Source: Lineus longissimus (taxonomy: Eukaryota > Nemertea > Pilidiophora > Heteronemertea > Lineidae). From it: a stretch of DNA of 64,000 nt. The translations under genes and the position numbers were made by a program. Within the stretch, counting starts at the first letter, position 1. Every line of letters starts with the position of its first letter. Positions 44,436-55,831 of the stretch are shown here, in pieces. The notes under the pieces were generated by a model. It was not told where the DNA came from, made no database searches, and worked only from the letters and a program-made list of their open reading frames with translations. The stretch spans positions 15,359,808 to 15,423,807 of the forward strand of contig NC_088315.1 of assembly GCF_910592395.1 (NCBI RefSeq), in the 5' to 3' direction.

Positions 44436-46195
44436 GATTTATGTTGTGTTTTGGTTCATGTGGACCAGGGATTATCCCAACAACAATGATATTTTCAGGT
44501 CTGAATCGGAGTTCCCTTGGTAAATTCATTATGCTTAGATAAATAACTCCTAAGCTGTATTGACTGTGAGTGTATGGCTGGAACCAGTCGACATTGAGCA
44601 TCAGAGCGAAGTTGTTGGGTTCGGAAAGAAACGGTTTCCCATCAAGTTCTTGGAAATCCCTCCAGACCTTTCCATCATAGATGTCCTTAAGAACTGTGCC
44701 ATCAGTAGTGCCCACAAAATTTTCACGCCATTGTTCACAGTTCTTGAGAAAATCCGAATCAGTCATCAAGGCTTGCAAGCTGTCTTTTATGCTTCTGTAG
44801 CAGTATATTAGTTTGGGTCTGAGGTATGCGTCTTGACGAATCGACCTCACACGTTTCATCAATAGAGTACCACACTTTTTCCTTGAGTTACGATTCCTGT
44901 GATTTGGGAACTTAACATATGAACACCGTCCTGGTTTTAGCTGACCAGCAGCATCCCGAACACTTGCTTGCTCATAGGAGTATATGGAACCGCACTTACG
45001 GCATACAACATATTTTATGAAGCAGTCATCCTTCATACCCAATAAGAGCATTATGCTGTACCATGTATGTGGTAATGCCTTTCCCAGGTTAGCCAAAGCT
45101 TCTGAATGAAGTGCCGCAGCTATATATCCAAACACAGCTTTTAGGACACGCATCAGCAAAAGAAGGCCTGTGTTTGAAAGTTTGAACAAGCATTGCCGCC
45201 GAAGTATCAGAAATAAAATAAATCTAATAATTCTGCAGCGTTTTTCAGTTACTGGTGGCCCTTCTTCAAGGCGTTCCATATCATCAGCATTGTCTTCTTC
45301 TGACTCCTCGTTATGTCTCTCTCCTCCGTCTAGAAGCCATGTTCCATCATCCTGAAAATAATTGGATGCACTTTAATAAACTGATCAATAAAAGTATGTA
45401 GCAATTTCAGTCGTCAATCCTGGTATTTAGTGACCATAGATTATGATGGGGGGGGCAGAGAAAGGGAAGAAAATTGGATAAAGTGGCGGCATGGGGTATA
45501 GGCTACTTGGTTTGAGGCAAAAGGAAACTTCGACGTACCTCCTCGTCACCTGCCATTAAAAGGTGTTCTTCATCTGAAGAATCATCTCCAGAAATGCCTG
45601 ATGGTTCCTCATCACCTGCAGCCTCCCCCTGGGACGCTTCACCACTAAGCGCCTGGTCGTCGTCGGCCGCCACGTCTTCCTATGAGAAAATAGGGTGAGC
45701 TTTACCGGCTACACAGGGTAATGTATTGTGATTAAGGTGCTACATTAATTATAAAATTATGATATTACAGTAAAATACACGACTGCAGGCAAGACAAATA
45801 ACTGTATGGGTCAGATCTGAAGCACCTCTAGCTTTCACCGGGGATATAGGCCTACTTCATTTTTTCTGTTCTGAATCCCCCCCCCCCCCCACCCGCCACC
45901 AAAATAAGTCTTAAATGGTCAAGTGTAGTCCTAGGTATTTCCCCGAGAGGAGTGAGTCTTGTGTCTGAGGCACAGGTTTGAGAAGGTATTGAGTCCGAGA
46001 CAACAGACTTACCAAATTCTCTTGTCCATCCTCCGATGAGAGATCATCATTTTCATCCGTATGCGATTGAAGAAGTTTCCTCCTCTTCAAATGGTCGTAA
46101 TAAGTACTTTTGGGGACGGTCTGGTCACAACATTCACACAATTTCCAGTCCCACTGCCGCCGCTTTCCACGCGCTACATTCCCACCAGTTTCCAT
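44436..46195 (-). pseudogene. EnSpm/CACTA-type (tnp2-like) transposase, 3' truncated
   Basis: Three exons on the minus strand: 46195-46013 (ATG; WKLCECCDQTVPKSTYYDHL, a finger-like start, then an acidic tail), 45679-45539 (acidic, DDDQALSGEASQGEAAGDEE) and 45351 to about 44440. All join in phase with GT..AG borders. Exon 3 shows hydrophobic helices, a C-x2-C pair (YVVCRKCGSIYSYEQ), a second finger-like group (RCSYVKFPNHRNRNSRKKC), DGKVWRDFQELDG, FALMLNVDWFQPY (Asp) and ENIIVVGIIPGPHEPKHNIN. This is the conserved tnp2 block of EnSpm transposases. Homology stops after NINPYL near 44440, so the second half of the enzyme is missing. The remaining frame has no stops. Confidence 0.75.
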
Positions 46196-46359
46196 CTTAT
46201 AACTAATTTATTATCAAAGTTGCTGCGTTGGCGCACGTACATCCGGGAGCTCTTCTTTTAGGCGGGAAATTGAATCAGTAGGCCTCTAGTAATTGTGTCA
46301 ACGGATAGCGCACCATTCGTCTACCATTCTACTAAGAATTTACTGTTCGCTCGTATAAA
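46196..46359. promoter_or_regulatory. Candidate divergent promoter region
   Basis: Only 164 bp separate the minus-strand ATG of the EnSpm-type gene (46195) from the plus-strand ATG at 46360. Both starts open frames that end in good splice donors. No clear TATA box or other element is visible, so this rests on arrangement only. Confidence 0.3.
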
Positions 46360-46512
46360 ATGGCTCGTTTTTATGCTTCCACCCCAAGAAGTACTGCAAC
46401 AACAAACCGATCTATTGACGAGTCGTTAATAGATAATGATGATGATGACTCGTCGTTCCAGGATGCTGTGACAATAAGGGTTGTCGACGCTCTGGCAAGA
46501 TTTGGTGAAAGG
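46360..46512 (+). CDS. Candidate first coding exon, unknown protein
   Basis: ATG 46360 opens 51 codons (MARFYASTPRSTATTNRS, then acidic DNDDDDSSFQDA and VVDALARFGER). It ends at an AGG|GTAAGTAGG donor in phase 0. The next exon of this transcript was not identified; it may join an exon of the P2X7-like gene or belong to the second gene of the EnSpm-type element. Function unknown. Confidence 0.4.
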
Positions 46513-47360
46513 GTAAGTAGGCATTTTCTTGTTCAACATCCACTATATGGTTGGGGGCACCGATAAGACTGTGGCGGCAGGGATCGAGGGGGTGAGAGGA
46601 AGGGAGCATCCTTCATCTGTATTTAAGGAGTCCTGGTTCTGTTGGTTTTTTCTTCTTTTTCTTCGTCTCTTAAACTATTACTCAACACTATTGCTAAGGC
46701 AGGTTAGGCCTAAAGGGCGCGGATTAGGCTACTTGTTGCTATGATATGTTAGGCATCAAAAATGTATCTTCACAGGACCACAATCATTATTATATATAAG
46801 CTTTCGGGGCTAAGGTTTTAATCCCCCTCCCGGCTCGCCTTCCACTATGGGGAGGCTACCGTTTTCGCCTATTGTCTCTTTTTAGCATCCAACATTTTTC
46901 TGGGGCGCCCTGTGTATCATAAAGATTCTACACACCAACAAACTCTTTTGCTTGAAGAAAGCTCAGGCCTTTGTTGCATGCATCGTTGTACACAATGTAG
47001 GCTACTGTATGTAGCCGTGTCCCCAGTCTGTTTAGATTATTAAAGGATAGCTCCTGGAATAAATCACTATAGCGATAATCGGGAAAACTAACACACCTGC
47101 ATATTCCGTATATCATTATTATTCCAATATAGGACTGTATATCGCACAAAAATTTGCGTTTGTACCAATAAAGGTGTTTTTAATCCACTAAACACAGAGT
47201 TCATGGAGGGCACCATTTTCTCACTTTTTTCGCGATCTCTCCTCCAAAACCGGAGAATCGTGACGTCACGGGTGCAATTCACCGCATGTCAGTACAATAG
47301 GATTCGTACAATAGCCGTCAGCTGATTGATATTTTGAGATCGTTTTATTGTATTGTAATC
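46513..47360. other. Intron or intergenic DNA
   Basis: No gene supported. A CCAAT-like ACCAATAAAGG lies near 47163 and an AACCGGAGAATCGTGACGTC segment near 47247. The latter, with GTGACGTCAC, lies about 100 bp before the ATG at 47361 and could be promoter sequence. Confidence 0.35.
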
Positions 47361-48693
47361 ATGTCGGATTCGAATGATGAAAACTATGTTGACAGCAGTG
47401 ACACTTCGATGAGCAGCGGGAGTTATGAAGATTTGGATATAGGGGGAAATGTAAGTGTACAGGGCTACCAGTTTGAGCCGGAATATGAAGAGGGGGAGCT
47501 TGCCGCTATGGCTCAAGCTGTTGAAGATGCAGCTGGACCCGATATTGATGGCCGAAATGAGGACGTGGATGGGGTCGCCGATGAGGACCGGACCACCCTC
47601 AATGTTGAGGAGTGGTGCAAATGCACACACTGTCGGATTCGAATGATGAAAACTATGTTGACAGCAGTGACACTTCGATGAGCAGCGGGAGTTATGAACA
47701 TTTGGATATAGGGGGAAATGTAAGTGTACAGGGCTACCAGTTTGAGCCGGAATATGAAGAGGGGGAGCTTGCCGCTATGGCTCAAGCTGTTGAAGATGCA
47801 GCTGGACCCGATATTGATGGCCGAAATGAGGACGTGGATGGGGTCGCCGATGAGGACCGGACCACCCTCAATGTTGAGGAGTGGTGCAAATGCACACACT
47901 GTGATATTATGGCTACACATATTGAGTGCATGTGCTGCCATGATCAGGATGTAGTGGCAGCCAAGTTTGAGGACCCAGACAGTGGGGACGTTTTGATGGA
48001 ATGCATCACAGACCACCAGGACTTCGTCCCCGTCTGCCTGAACAGGGCAGTGATCGAAACAACCATGGCCCGGCTACATCACGCCTATATCGAGAGGAGG
48101 GATGACAACACTCCGACAAACAAGTAAGGGGCTCAGAGTCATGGGCTGTAGCAAAATTAAAGTCAAAAGAAATGAACAATTTTATTTTTTCCCATAACAG
48201 GCCAAAAAAATTTAATTTCTCTTTGCTTCAACAAAATTTGGCAATGGCATAACATTCACAGTTAAGTCATTCTTCTCGAGGATTGCTAGAGAATAACTTC
48301 TTCTCTAACCCCCACCCCATCACTTTTTACATGGGGGCCTCAGTAATGAGAAGCAACTGGCATAAGATAAGAACTGATTTTATGTGAATAACAAGCAATT
48401 TTATTGAACATTCATGGTAAATGTAAATATAATACTAGTGTACAAGATGAACTGAATAGGTTCCTGATAAAAAAATTAATATTATTGGAGTTGAATTTTC
48501 TTCTTTCAGGTGCCTCGGGCATGGGGCCTACCGTCAAATGATCTTTTGGGCCCATGGGTTCCTCGGCCGGAAAGTTCGTCGTGTCATCCCAAGTTGTGTG
48601 GTGAAGCGTATTCGGGAGGTATTCCCAGCTGCAGATGGCCAATATGTTGGCTTTCTTGAAGCCAATATGGATGACCTTGACCAGTCAGACTGA
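47361..48693 (+). CDS. P2X7 C-terminal-domain-like protein, first exon disturbed by duplication
   Basis: The first coding exon begins MSDSNDENYVDSSDTSMSSG, continues acidic, and reaches the domain at EEWCKCTHC. The exon ends CTAACAA-type ..ACAAACAA|GTAAGG at 48123. The last exon is 48510-48693 (TGA). Domain residues: WCKCTHCDIMATHIECMCCHD near 47882, ECITDHQDF near 48000, VCLNRAVIETT, then in the last exon LGHGAYRQMIFWAHGFLG and RRVIPSCVVKRIREVFP. This cysteine-rich, zinc- and nucleotide-binding ballast module is known from the cytoplasmic tail of the P2X7 receptor and occurs without the channel in many invertebrate proteins. A 269-bp duplication shifts the frame from ATG 47361 into a stop at 47679-47681; an alternative ATG at 47612 reads the second copy and the domain. 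AATAAA lies near 49040. Confidence 0.75.
47362..47899 (+). repeat. 269-bp tandem duplication in the P2X7-like gene
   Basis: 47362-47630 and 47631-47899 are almost identical (GAAGATTTGG versus GAACATTTGG is the visible change). The junction shares TGT with the flanks, suggesting microhomology. Since 269 is not divisible by three it breaks the original frame. Confidence 0.92.
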
Positions 48694-49192
48694 ATTTCTT
48701 CACGCTCACTATTTATTTGGTATCCTAGTCCAAAAACTGCTGACACATTTTATCTAAAGAAGAGGACATAGTGCAATCAAGGACATTTTTCAATTGACTC
48801 CCAGTCCAGAAGACGGTTACCTCAGAAATATTTCACTTTTAGAATACTATGCACTGTAATCTCTCCTGGATGGCATCCCCTTACTGTAATTGATCTCTAA
48901 CCCGGGCCAACCATGAGACAAGGGCCTGTAAAAAAACTTTAGAAAAATGCATTTAAATATTTTTTATAAATCTATTTATGAAAGGGTCCAAACAAGAAGT
49001 GGCCCCAGAAAGTTATACACTTGATGTTATACAAATTCAATAAAGCATTCTTATTCAAAGTTTAACAAAAGAGACTAAATCATTTCATTATTTGATGGCC
49101 TGAAAGACCAATAAAATATGTTTTTTAGCTTCAAAAATTCCCCCCAACCCAACCCACCCTACATGTCATGTCTGTTCAATTCCCACCTTCGT
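48694..49192. other. 3' untranslated region and spacer between convergent genes
   Basis: Contains TTCAATAAAGCATTC near 49037, a canonical poly(A) signal for the P2X7-like gene. No coding sequence. The minus-strand Kolobok gene ends at 49193. Confidence 0.5.
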
Positions 49193-52100
49193 TCATTTGA
49201 TGAACCTAGAGTATCGGAGCGACTCTTCAAGATCAGGTCTTTCAACAGAGGTTATTCTCTGTGGAAGGATTGGCTCCAACACCGGTGTGGGTTTTGTGCC
49301 AGACATGACATGTTCAACCACAGCTGTCATCATTTTTGGAAGGTAAGCATAATCCTTCTGCTCTTTTACATTTTTTGCAACCAAATGGTCCCGTCCCTTG
49401 GGACAACTGTGGTAATATCGTGGCTTCCCTGACTTGTTGGTGATCTGTTTGCGCTCAGAATGTTCATTGTGATCCAATGCAACTAGCTGGGTCCTTGCAA
49501 CCATGCCCTTGTAAGAAAAATGCCTGCTCTTTGGCATGTATTTTATCATCTCTGAATGATACACTTCTAGTATTCCTGTGTGGCAGAAACTACTCAGTTT
49601 ACCAACATCTGCCAGTAATCTCTTGTCATTGACAACAGTTGCCAATGCTTTTAGTGAAGGAGAGTCTGGTTCAAGCCATTTCTTTTTTCTAGACTCTTCG
49701 TCTGTGAGGGGGGCATGGTTACAAGCATGAAACATGGTTTTGTCCCCCCATTCATGGATATCCTGGACATGATACAGGATGGATGTCCATATCTCTTTCA
49801 ACAACACAGGGTCACCCTCACAAGACGCAGCTGAAAACCAGAGGTGAACAATGGTAGCCTTGATCCATGGACCAAGAGGGCAACAAGCGGCTTTCTTGAC
49901 AGCTTTGTTCAGTTTTTTTTAAATGCTTTTGGCAAAGTGCCAGACGTCATACTGATGGTTAATTTCTTTGTAATTAGTTCGCATCATCTTTGAAATCTGG
50001 GGGTGGCGGTCAGTAGCCAAAACTCCAACTGTAATTTTAGAATGTTTTAAGCTGTCAAGGCAGTCGATGAGGCCCTCTTTCTCCATGTTGCAGCTCTTCA
50101 AATCAGGTCTAACCTGTTTCAAACTGAAATCAATCACCTTCTCATTGGCGGCCCCCATAACGGTATACGTACCATACTTGGCACTGTGTCCAGGTGAGTC
50201 ACACCGTCCATCGCCAATGACAGTAATTGACCTGTCCTGCAGGGCCTGAACAAGCTTGGACCTGTGCTCTCTCCAAGCTTCATCTACCACAGGAAAGAGG
50301 TACAAATTCTGTTTGCCATGAAACGTTGATTTTGTAATAAAGCGGATGTTCATTAGTTTGGCAAATTTCATTACAGAGGTGAAAGTATTTCCAGTGAAGA
50401 GAATTGAGGCAGCCAATGAAATGTTCCCAACTGGAGCCTTGTTGCAAACAGGCTGGGAATGCCAGTAGAAGACATGGTGGTTTTTGCAAACCAAACGAAA
50501 TGTGACTAAAGAGCCACGCTGAATTTGATTCTTACAAATAGTTCCAAACTTCTGGCCACAGTCTGGACAAGTGCCATAAGATAGGAATATATCTAATAGT
50601 TTACCCTCGTACACAATGAATTTCTTCTGCTCAATGTAATCACCAGCACTATTGGAAAATTGGTCCTCGTCTAATATATCAAAGTGTTTTGCACAATCAT
50701 CCACCTTCCTCGCTGTGGTAGGAAGCTCGAAGTCAGAGTCGTCACTGGTAACATCAGACTCTGAGGTAGCAGCTAGTGCATCGTCTACATGTAAATTACT
50801 TCCTCCTCCAGGCAGAAGCTGGAACAGAATTTTTGGTTTTAGTTAGAGACAATATCAAGAGCAAAGCGATCACTCACATTCGGGGGGGGGGGGGGGGGGG
50901 GGTATTCATGAACACATTTAGCTCCATTATACCGTAATGTACATGTACCAGAAAATAATGCTTGTATAACAAGCCAACCACCTACACATATATCACATGC
51001 ACACTGTTTGTTGGTAATGGTAAGTAAATTCCTATTCCTCAAAGCTAGGAAGCAGCATTGGTGACAATGAGCGTCTTTGAAAATAACTAACCTGGCATGA
51101 TTGTAGCACATCTGCTGAGCTGATATCAGGACTGAGCTGAGGAGGTTGCAAGTCTGCTTCTCTTGTACCTTCACTGCTTGATCTTGGTCGGAGAGTGGAA
51201 TCTTGATCCGGTTGATTAGCCTGAAAAGTGGGAAATGTCACATTACTACTAGTACATCAAAGCTTTTGAATGTTTTAATTACTGAACACGTATACTTTAA
51301 ACCATTATTTGAATCAATAAATGGATTGTTTTTTTCTTTAGTAATAGTATATTCATCATTTGGGGTACAGTAGGACATTCTGCATTTGCCTCATTGTATG
51401 CTGTATGCTTACTGCTAATGTATACAGTACTTTTAATAGGTAAACATGATTCATTTCATGAATTACCATGGTTATTGTATTTCTATTGTTACATCCAAAT
51501 CTTTAGAAGTTAGGATTCATTTTACAATTACCTTACTATAGGAATGATCATGCTGTATGACCTCCACTGAGCCATACAACATGCCATCTATCCTCTGCAT
51601 GAATGCCATATCCCAGTCTGTTTGGGTATCAACATCATGCTTCACTGGTGGTGTGGTGGGGATGACATCGGCATCTGGTGGCGTGGCTGGCTCGGTATCA
51701 TTTTTTCTCCTTTTCTTCCCAACCGTTGGGGTGTTGCTGACTTCACTTGCTTTGCTGGGGCTGTCTTGAAGTAATGACTGTACAATCTGGAAGTAGAGCA
51801 GGACTATTAGTAAATCAATGTAAATACACAGTAAGAGTATATACTTGAGTGGCTGATGGAGCGGTGAGGGTAGCCCGCAACATGCCAAGCCCCATGTCTG
51901 TCGGGGTATGATTCATATAACTAAGGCACACAGGCTATGCCACAGACTCAAAAGTAGGGGTGCTGTGGTACTGGTTGTGGCTTTTATATTATTATAGTGC
52001 TTTTGGCAAGGAAAAGGTCGGTTTAGATTTCCATGGTTTCGCTGGTCATGCTGGGCTGAGCCTAGAGTCGAGAGACTGCATATTCTGAAGGTCTAGGGCT

Positions 52101-52691
52101 TACTCTACTGCCTTCGTTTAGAACTAGGCCTAGGTCATATTCGTTTTAGGCCTAGGCCTAGCGGTAGGCCGTAGGCGTATGGCTCGGCCTTCCTATATTA
52201 TAGTCCTAGGGCTACTACACCACTAGGCTACTTACATTTTTTTGGGTTAGCCTTTGAATCCTGTCAACACTTCTTGGTCGTTTCGGAGTTCTAACCTTGA
52301 CTGATGATGCAGGAGTCGAAATCAAGGCACTCCCACTTGCACCGTTGGCGGAATTCGATGATGAGGACGGGGTGGGCGAGGGCACGGGGAACTGGCCAGG
52401 CTTGCAAAGGGTGGGCACTGCGTCAGCTCTAATCCAAGTTTTCGGGGTCTTCCTTCCAAATGCTTTGACCTTCAGCTCACCTTCAGATTCAAAACAGTCT
52501 TTCTCGAAGTGTAGCTCGCAAACTCGGTCATTCTTTGTGAATGTTTTCTTTCTTTTGTCTAGGTCAGCCCGCCGAATCGCATGCAACCATTTCCTAGAAA
52601 GTTCTTCATCTTTCAGTGGCCACTGTTTGAATCGAATTCCACTCGTCACACCGGACATATTCCCACATCCTGGGACCATGCACCGAGGCAT
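49193..52691 (-). CDS. THAP-domain Kolobok transposase, copy 2 (four exons, one frameshift)
   Basis: Exons on the minus strand: 52691-52236, 51786-51532, 51220-51092 and 50818-49193, all in phase with GT..AG borders. Exon 1 is a THAP domain: MPRCMVPGCGN, then IRFKQWPLKDEELSRKWLHA, VCELHFEKDCF and an AVPTL-type end, giving the C2-CH zinc-binding set. Exon 4 carries CPDCGQKFG, LAASILFTGNTFTS, VIGDGRCDSPGHSAKYGTY (first Asp, near 50215), VGVLATDRHPQISKMM (second Asp, near 50025), YDVWHFAKSI, and HEWGDKTMFHACNHAPL with ARTQLVALDHNEHSERK near the end. The only defect seen is a one-base shift at an eight-T run (49912-49919). If that is a sequencing error the transposase would be intact. THAP binds the transposon ends; the DDE core cuts at TTAA. 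Confidence 0.82.
52236..52691 (-). CDS. THAP zinc-finger exon of Kolobok copy 2
   Basis: The exon is 152 codons from ATG to a AAT|GTAAGTAG donor. THAP signature: C-x4-C near residues 4-9, a conserved Trp (residue ~24), C-x2-H (CELH) and the closing Pro. A Ser-rich tail and RPRSVDRIQRLTQKN follow. Given separately because it is diagnostic and has no counterpart exon in copy 1. Confidence 0.88.
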
Positions 52692-53927
52692 TTTGCATTC
52701 AAGCAATCAATATATTACGCGAATGTCTAAATAAAACGAAATTAGAATTAGATTTGTACAGTACATGCACATGCAGTAAATAGTACAAAATAAAACAACA
52801 ATAAAACATGCAATAGTTGCACAATTATAGGTCGAGGAGATACTATGAATGATTTAAGACAGAAATAGTGAAATCAGTGAGGCAATGCAGCAGATCTAAG
52901 TTGGAAAAAATCAAAGACGAATCTTGCAGATGATGTTGTTTTGGCTGATCAAGGATTTTCCAGATTTTCACTACACGTGAAGAAACGGATATTGACATGG
53001 ATTCACACACTGCGCACGCGCGAAAAGCGGTGACAAGCCCATAATATGCACGATCGGGGCTTCGGAATTTCAGCCAATCACTGCCATTGCACACACCGCG
53101 TCATCACCGAGGGAAATTTGACTCAAAATGGCGTCGTCCATGTCAGTAAAAAAGGCACTATTAATATCAATTTTTCTTCCTGAACTATTATATTTCTTCC
53201 ACTTTCAAAAGGTTTGTGGTAAAGAGGAATACTCATTTAATATATTTCCATTGTTTCGTTCAAAAAGGCTGCCAACGATTTATTCCAGGAGCTATCCTTT
53301 AAGAGGTCACTGGAAGTTTTTTTACATGTCAACATCACGCAGATAAGAATGTCACTGATACTCTGGTAATGGTGTCTCTCTGGCACTGACATCTGATTTA
53401 GTACAGATCAACTTGGGTTGGAATGAAACAGACTCTGTAACGTCGTTAGTCCTGACCTGAGTGCTGAGCGGGGGCGTGTGCGAGTGGTCGGGGGCGGCGG
53501 GCGGGCGGGCGGGGGAGGGTGTCACACAATATAGACAGGGCCAAGTTACTTCCCTTCTTTGGGATCATCAAGATTTTCTCAGCGGATTATGGTCACTGCT
53601 AACGTAAAAAGGGGGGGGTCAAAACACTTTCTCGGAACCCCTTACTCTCATGAGGGTTTTTTCCATTATATTGTAAGTTTGATGTGTCAGATATGGAATG
53701 GATTTGTTTGCGATTTGTGTCAATGAGATCCAGGGAAGGGGTCGAATGTGCCACTTTAAACTCTATTGGAATCCCCAGTACATATACATTTTTGTGTTCT
53801 GTATTCGCCATGTGACCAGCATAGAATCAATTATTATCCCCCCCCCCCCCCCGCAGTGTTCATCCTGACTTGGACCTGTCTACTCAGTCCAGGTTTTCTA
53901 GTGAATCGCATACCACTCAATTTGCAG
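52692..53927. other. Spacer with promoter-like words
   Basis: No gene supported. A CAGCCAATCACTG CCAAT word near 53070 and an AAAATGGCGTCG start context at 53125-53136 (opening a 72-codon frame without recognisable domain) might mark a first exon of the gene that follows. G-rich strips (53468-53520, 53609-53618) and a C18 run near 53838 are simple sequence. Confidence 0.35.
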
Positions 53928-55831
53928 GTTAAAGAGAAATTCGACGCGCAGAGGCAGAGGGTGAGAGAGGTGGAAGTAAGAATGTCTAGAATTGAAAACA
54001 GCGTGTCAGCTATTGACAAAAAAGTTGATGCCATATTAGAGCTGTTACGTGGTGGTGACCAAAGGACTTCGCAGTCAAGGGTCAAAGTCCCCGCTGCAGT
54101 CAAGGTAAGCCTATGATTTTCGCCGCACATAAGAATGCATGCGGGGCGGGGGGGGGGGGGCATTTTGATTCTAGGAAATAGGATTCCAATTTGCTCACCT
54201 TCCGCACACGCGCTTGCCTCTAAGCTCTTGATAAAAGCAATGTCAGAACGTAAGAGTAAGCCCAATTCATCGAGTGAGAAAGCTGGGCATCAGCAGTCAT
54301 AATTTGTTCTTTCATTTCAGTCAGCGGTACGTGCAGCATATAATATCGAGGACGCAGGGAATGATCTTAAATACAACTTCAACGAAGGGTAAGTGCATTT
54401 GTAATCTCCATCTTGAATGCAACATTGTAAGGAATGGTGTCTTACGGTTACTGTCAATAGACCCCCTGGGCAGTCGTCCGCGTCAGCCTCCCGGGTCAGC
54501 CTATCGGGCGACAAATAGGGCTGGCTGCATGCAGTTGCTATCAGACTTATGTAGTGCCGTCATTCACAACTTACACTGGCTTGCATGATAAGTGTTTCTT
54601 TGCATGTATACGTGCACTGATATTATATACTCTAGTTTCTTCTCAATAACACACCTTCTAGATATTCAAGCTTGCATTCTACGTACCGCCCAGAAATACA
54701 GAATCACAAGGCCTTACGATTGCAGCGTTCAAAATACTCGGAGTGTTCCAGACCGTGTCTGGCGATTGGGTTATTTCGGGGGCGGTACGTTTAAAAACCC
54801 CTAGTGGTTTCACAATAGTTAGCAGTACCGGTACTTATGGTTATAGTGTGATTTTCAGGTTCAAGGCTGCGTGCAACGAAAGGGTTACAGCCTATTTAGT
54901 AGCTCTTGTTGGAGACAAGCAGGAAGGGACAGCAGTGAACGTGATAAGAGGTGAGTTCAGAGATAGATAGTACATTTACTACAGCGATCAGGGGCGCACA
55001 TAGCGGAGGGGAGAGGCGGCTGGGGTGGGGCTAATAACTCCGAACGTAATTTTTTCCATGATTTACTTCAGCAAGGTTTGTGTGGTTGTGTAATAAAATA
55101 CATTTAATTCAGCTGATTCGGCAGCCGTTGCAGTTGCGTTATGTTTATCTTAGCCCTAGAGACCCGTGACGACATCTTGCGGCTGGTAGCCGTATAGGAC
55201 TGTATAGCCGTATAGGAGTATAGGACTGTCACTGAATCCTAATCGCATTCTTCTTGCAGTTGCCTGTCACACCTACTATACCAGTTTGAAAAAGGCTAAG
55301 AAAGAGGCTGCATCCAATCAGCAGGAGCAGATGAAGAAGAAACGACTGCTGCGGTCTCGGCAAAGAAGGGTGAGTTTTTAACCAAGATATCTAGACCATG
55401 TAGACTACCTTCGACCTTGGAGTAATAACATTTTACGCCAAGCTTATACTGAACCCCATATCCTCCAAAGAGCCTTGTTAAACCACAGTCGACCTAATAA
55501 TGAGGTTTGTCCTGCTGTTTGGATTGTGAATACCTTAGTCAGATATGACTTTATTCTAAATCTAAGGAGATTCAAAATTGACTTTTTCTTTCAGCTCTTC
55601 GAAGCCCGGGAGAAAAGGTTGAAGTCAGACACTAGGGAGAGGGAAGTGTGGAAAAAGCTCAAGCAGCAAGACATGTCGGAGGAGGAGACAACCGACTTGG
55701 AGGGAGAAAAGGTCCTCCGGAGAAGATCACACGGAGGCAAGAGGAGTGCGGAATGTAACGAACTAATTAAGAAGCTGGACGACAGACTTTCGAAAAGTGA
55801 GAGTTGCGGACCAAAATACCGCCGTGTATAG
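53928..55831 (+). CDS. Multi-exon coiled-coil protein of unknown function
   Basis: Five exons join in phase: 53928-54104, 54321-54388, 54859-54950, 55260-55369 and 55595-55831 (TAG). The first exon shown is internal; the start was not found. The first part is a coiled coil (VREVEVRMSRIENSVSAIDK). The central part (YNIEDAGNDLKYNFNEG, then FKAACNERVTAYLVALVGD and ACHTYYTSLKKAKKEA) looks like a small helical domain that I have seen in uncharacterised animal proteins but cannot name. The C terminus is strongly basic (KKKRLLRSRQRR), then charged (LFEAREKRLKSD..). No stops or frameshifts. AATAAA follows at about 55917. It is, with the BEN-like gene, one of two apparently live host-type genes. Likely nuclear from its basic tail; this is inference. 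Confidence 0.6.
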
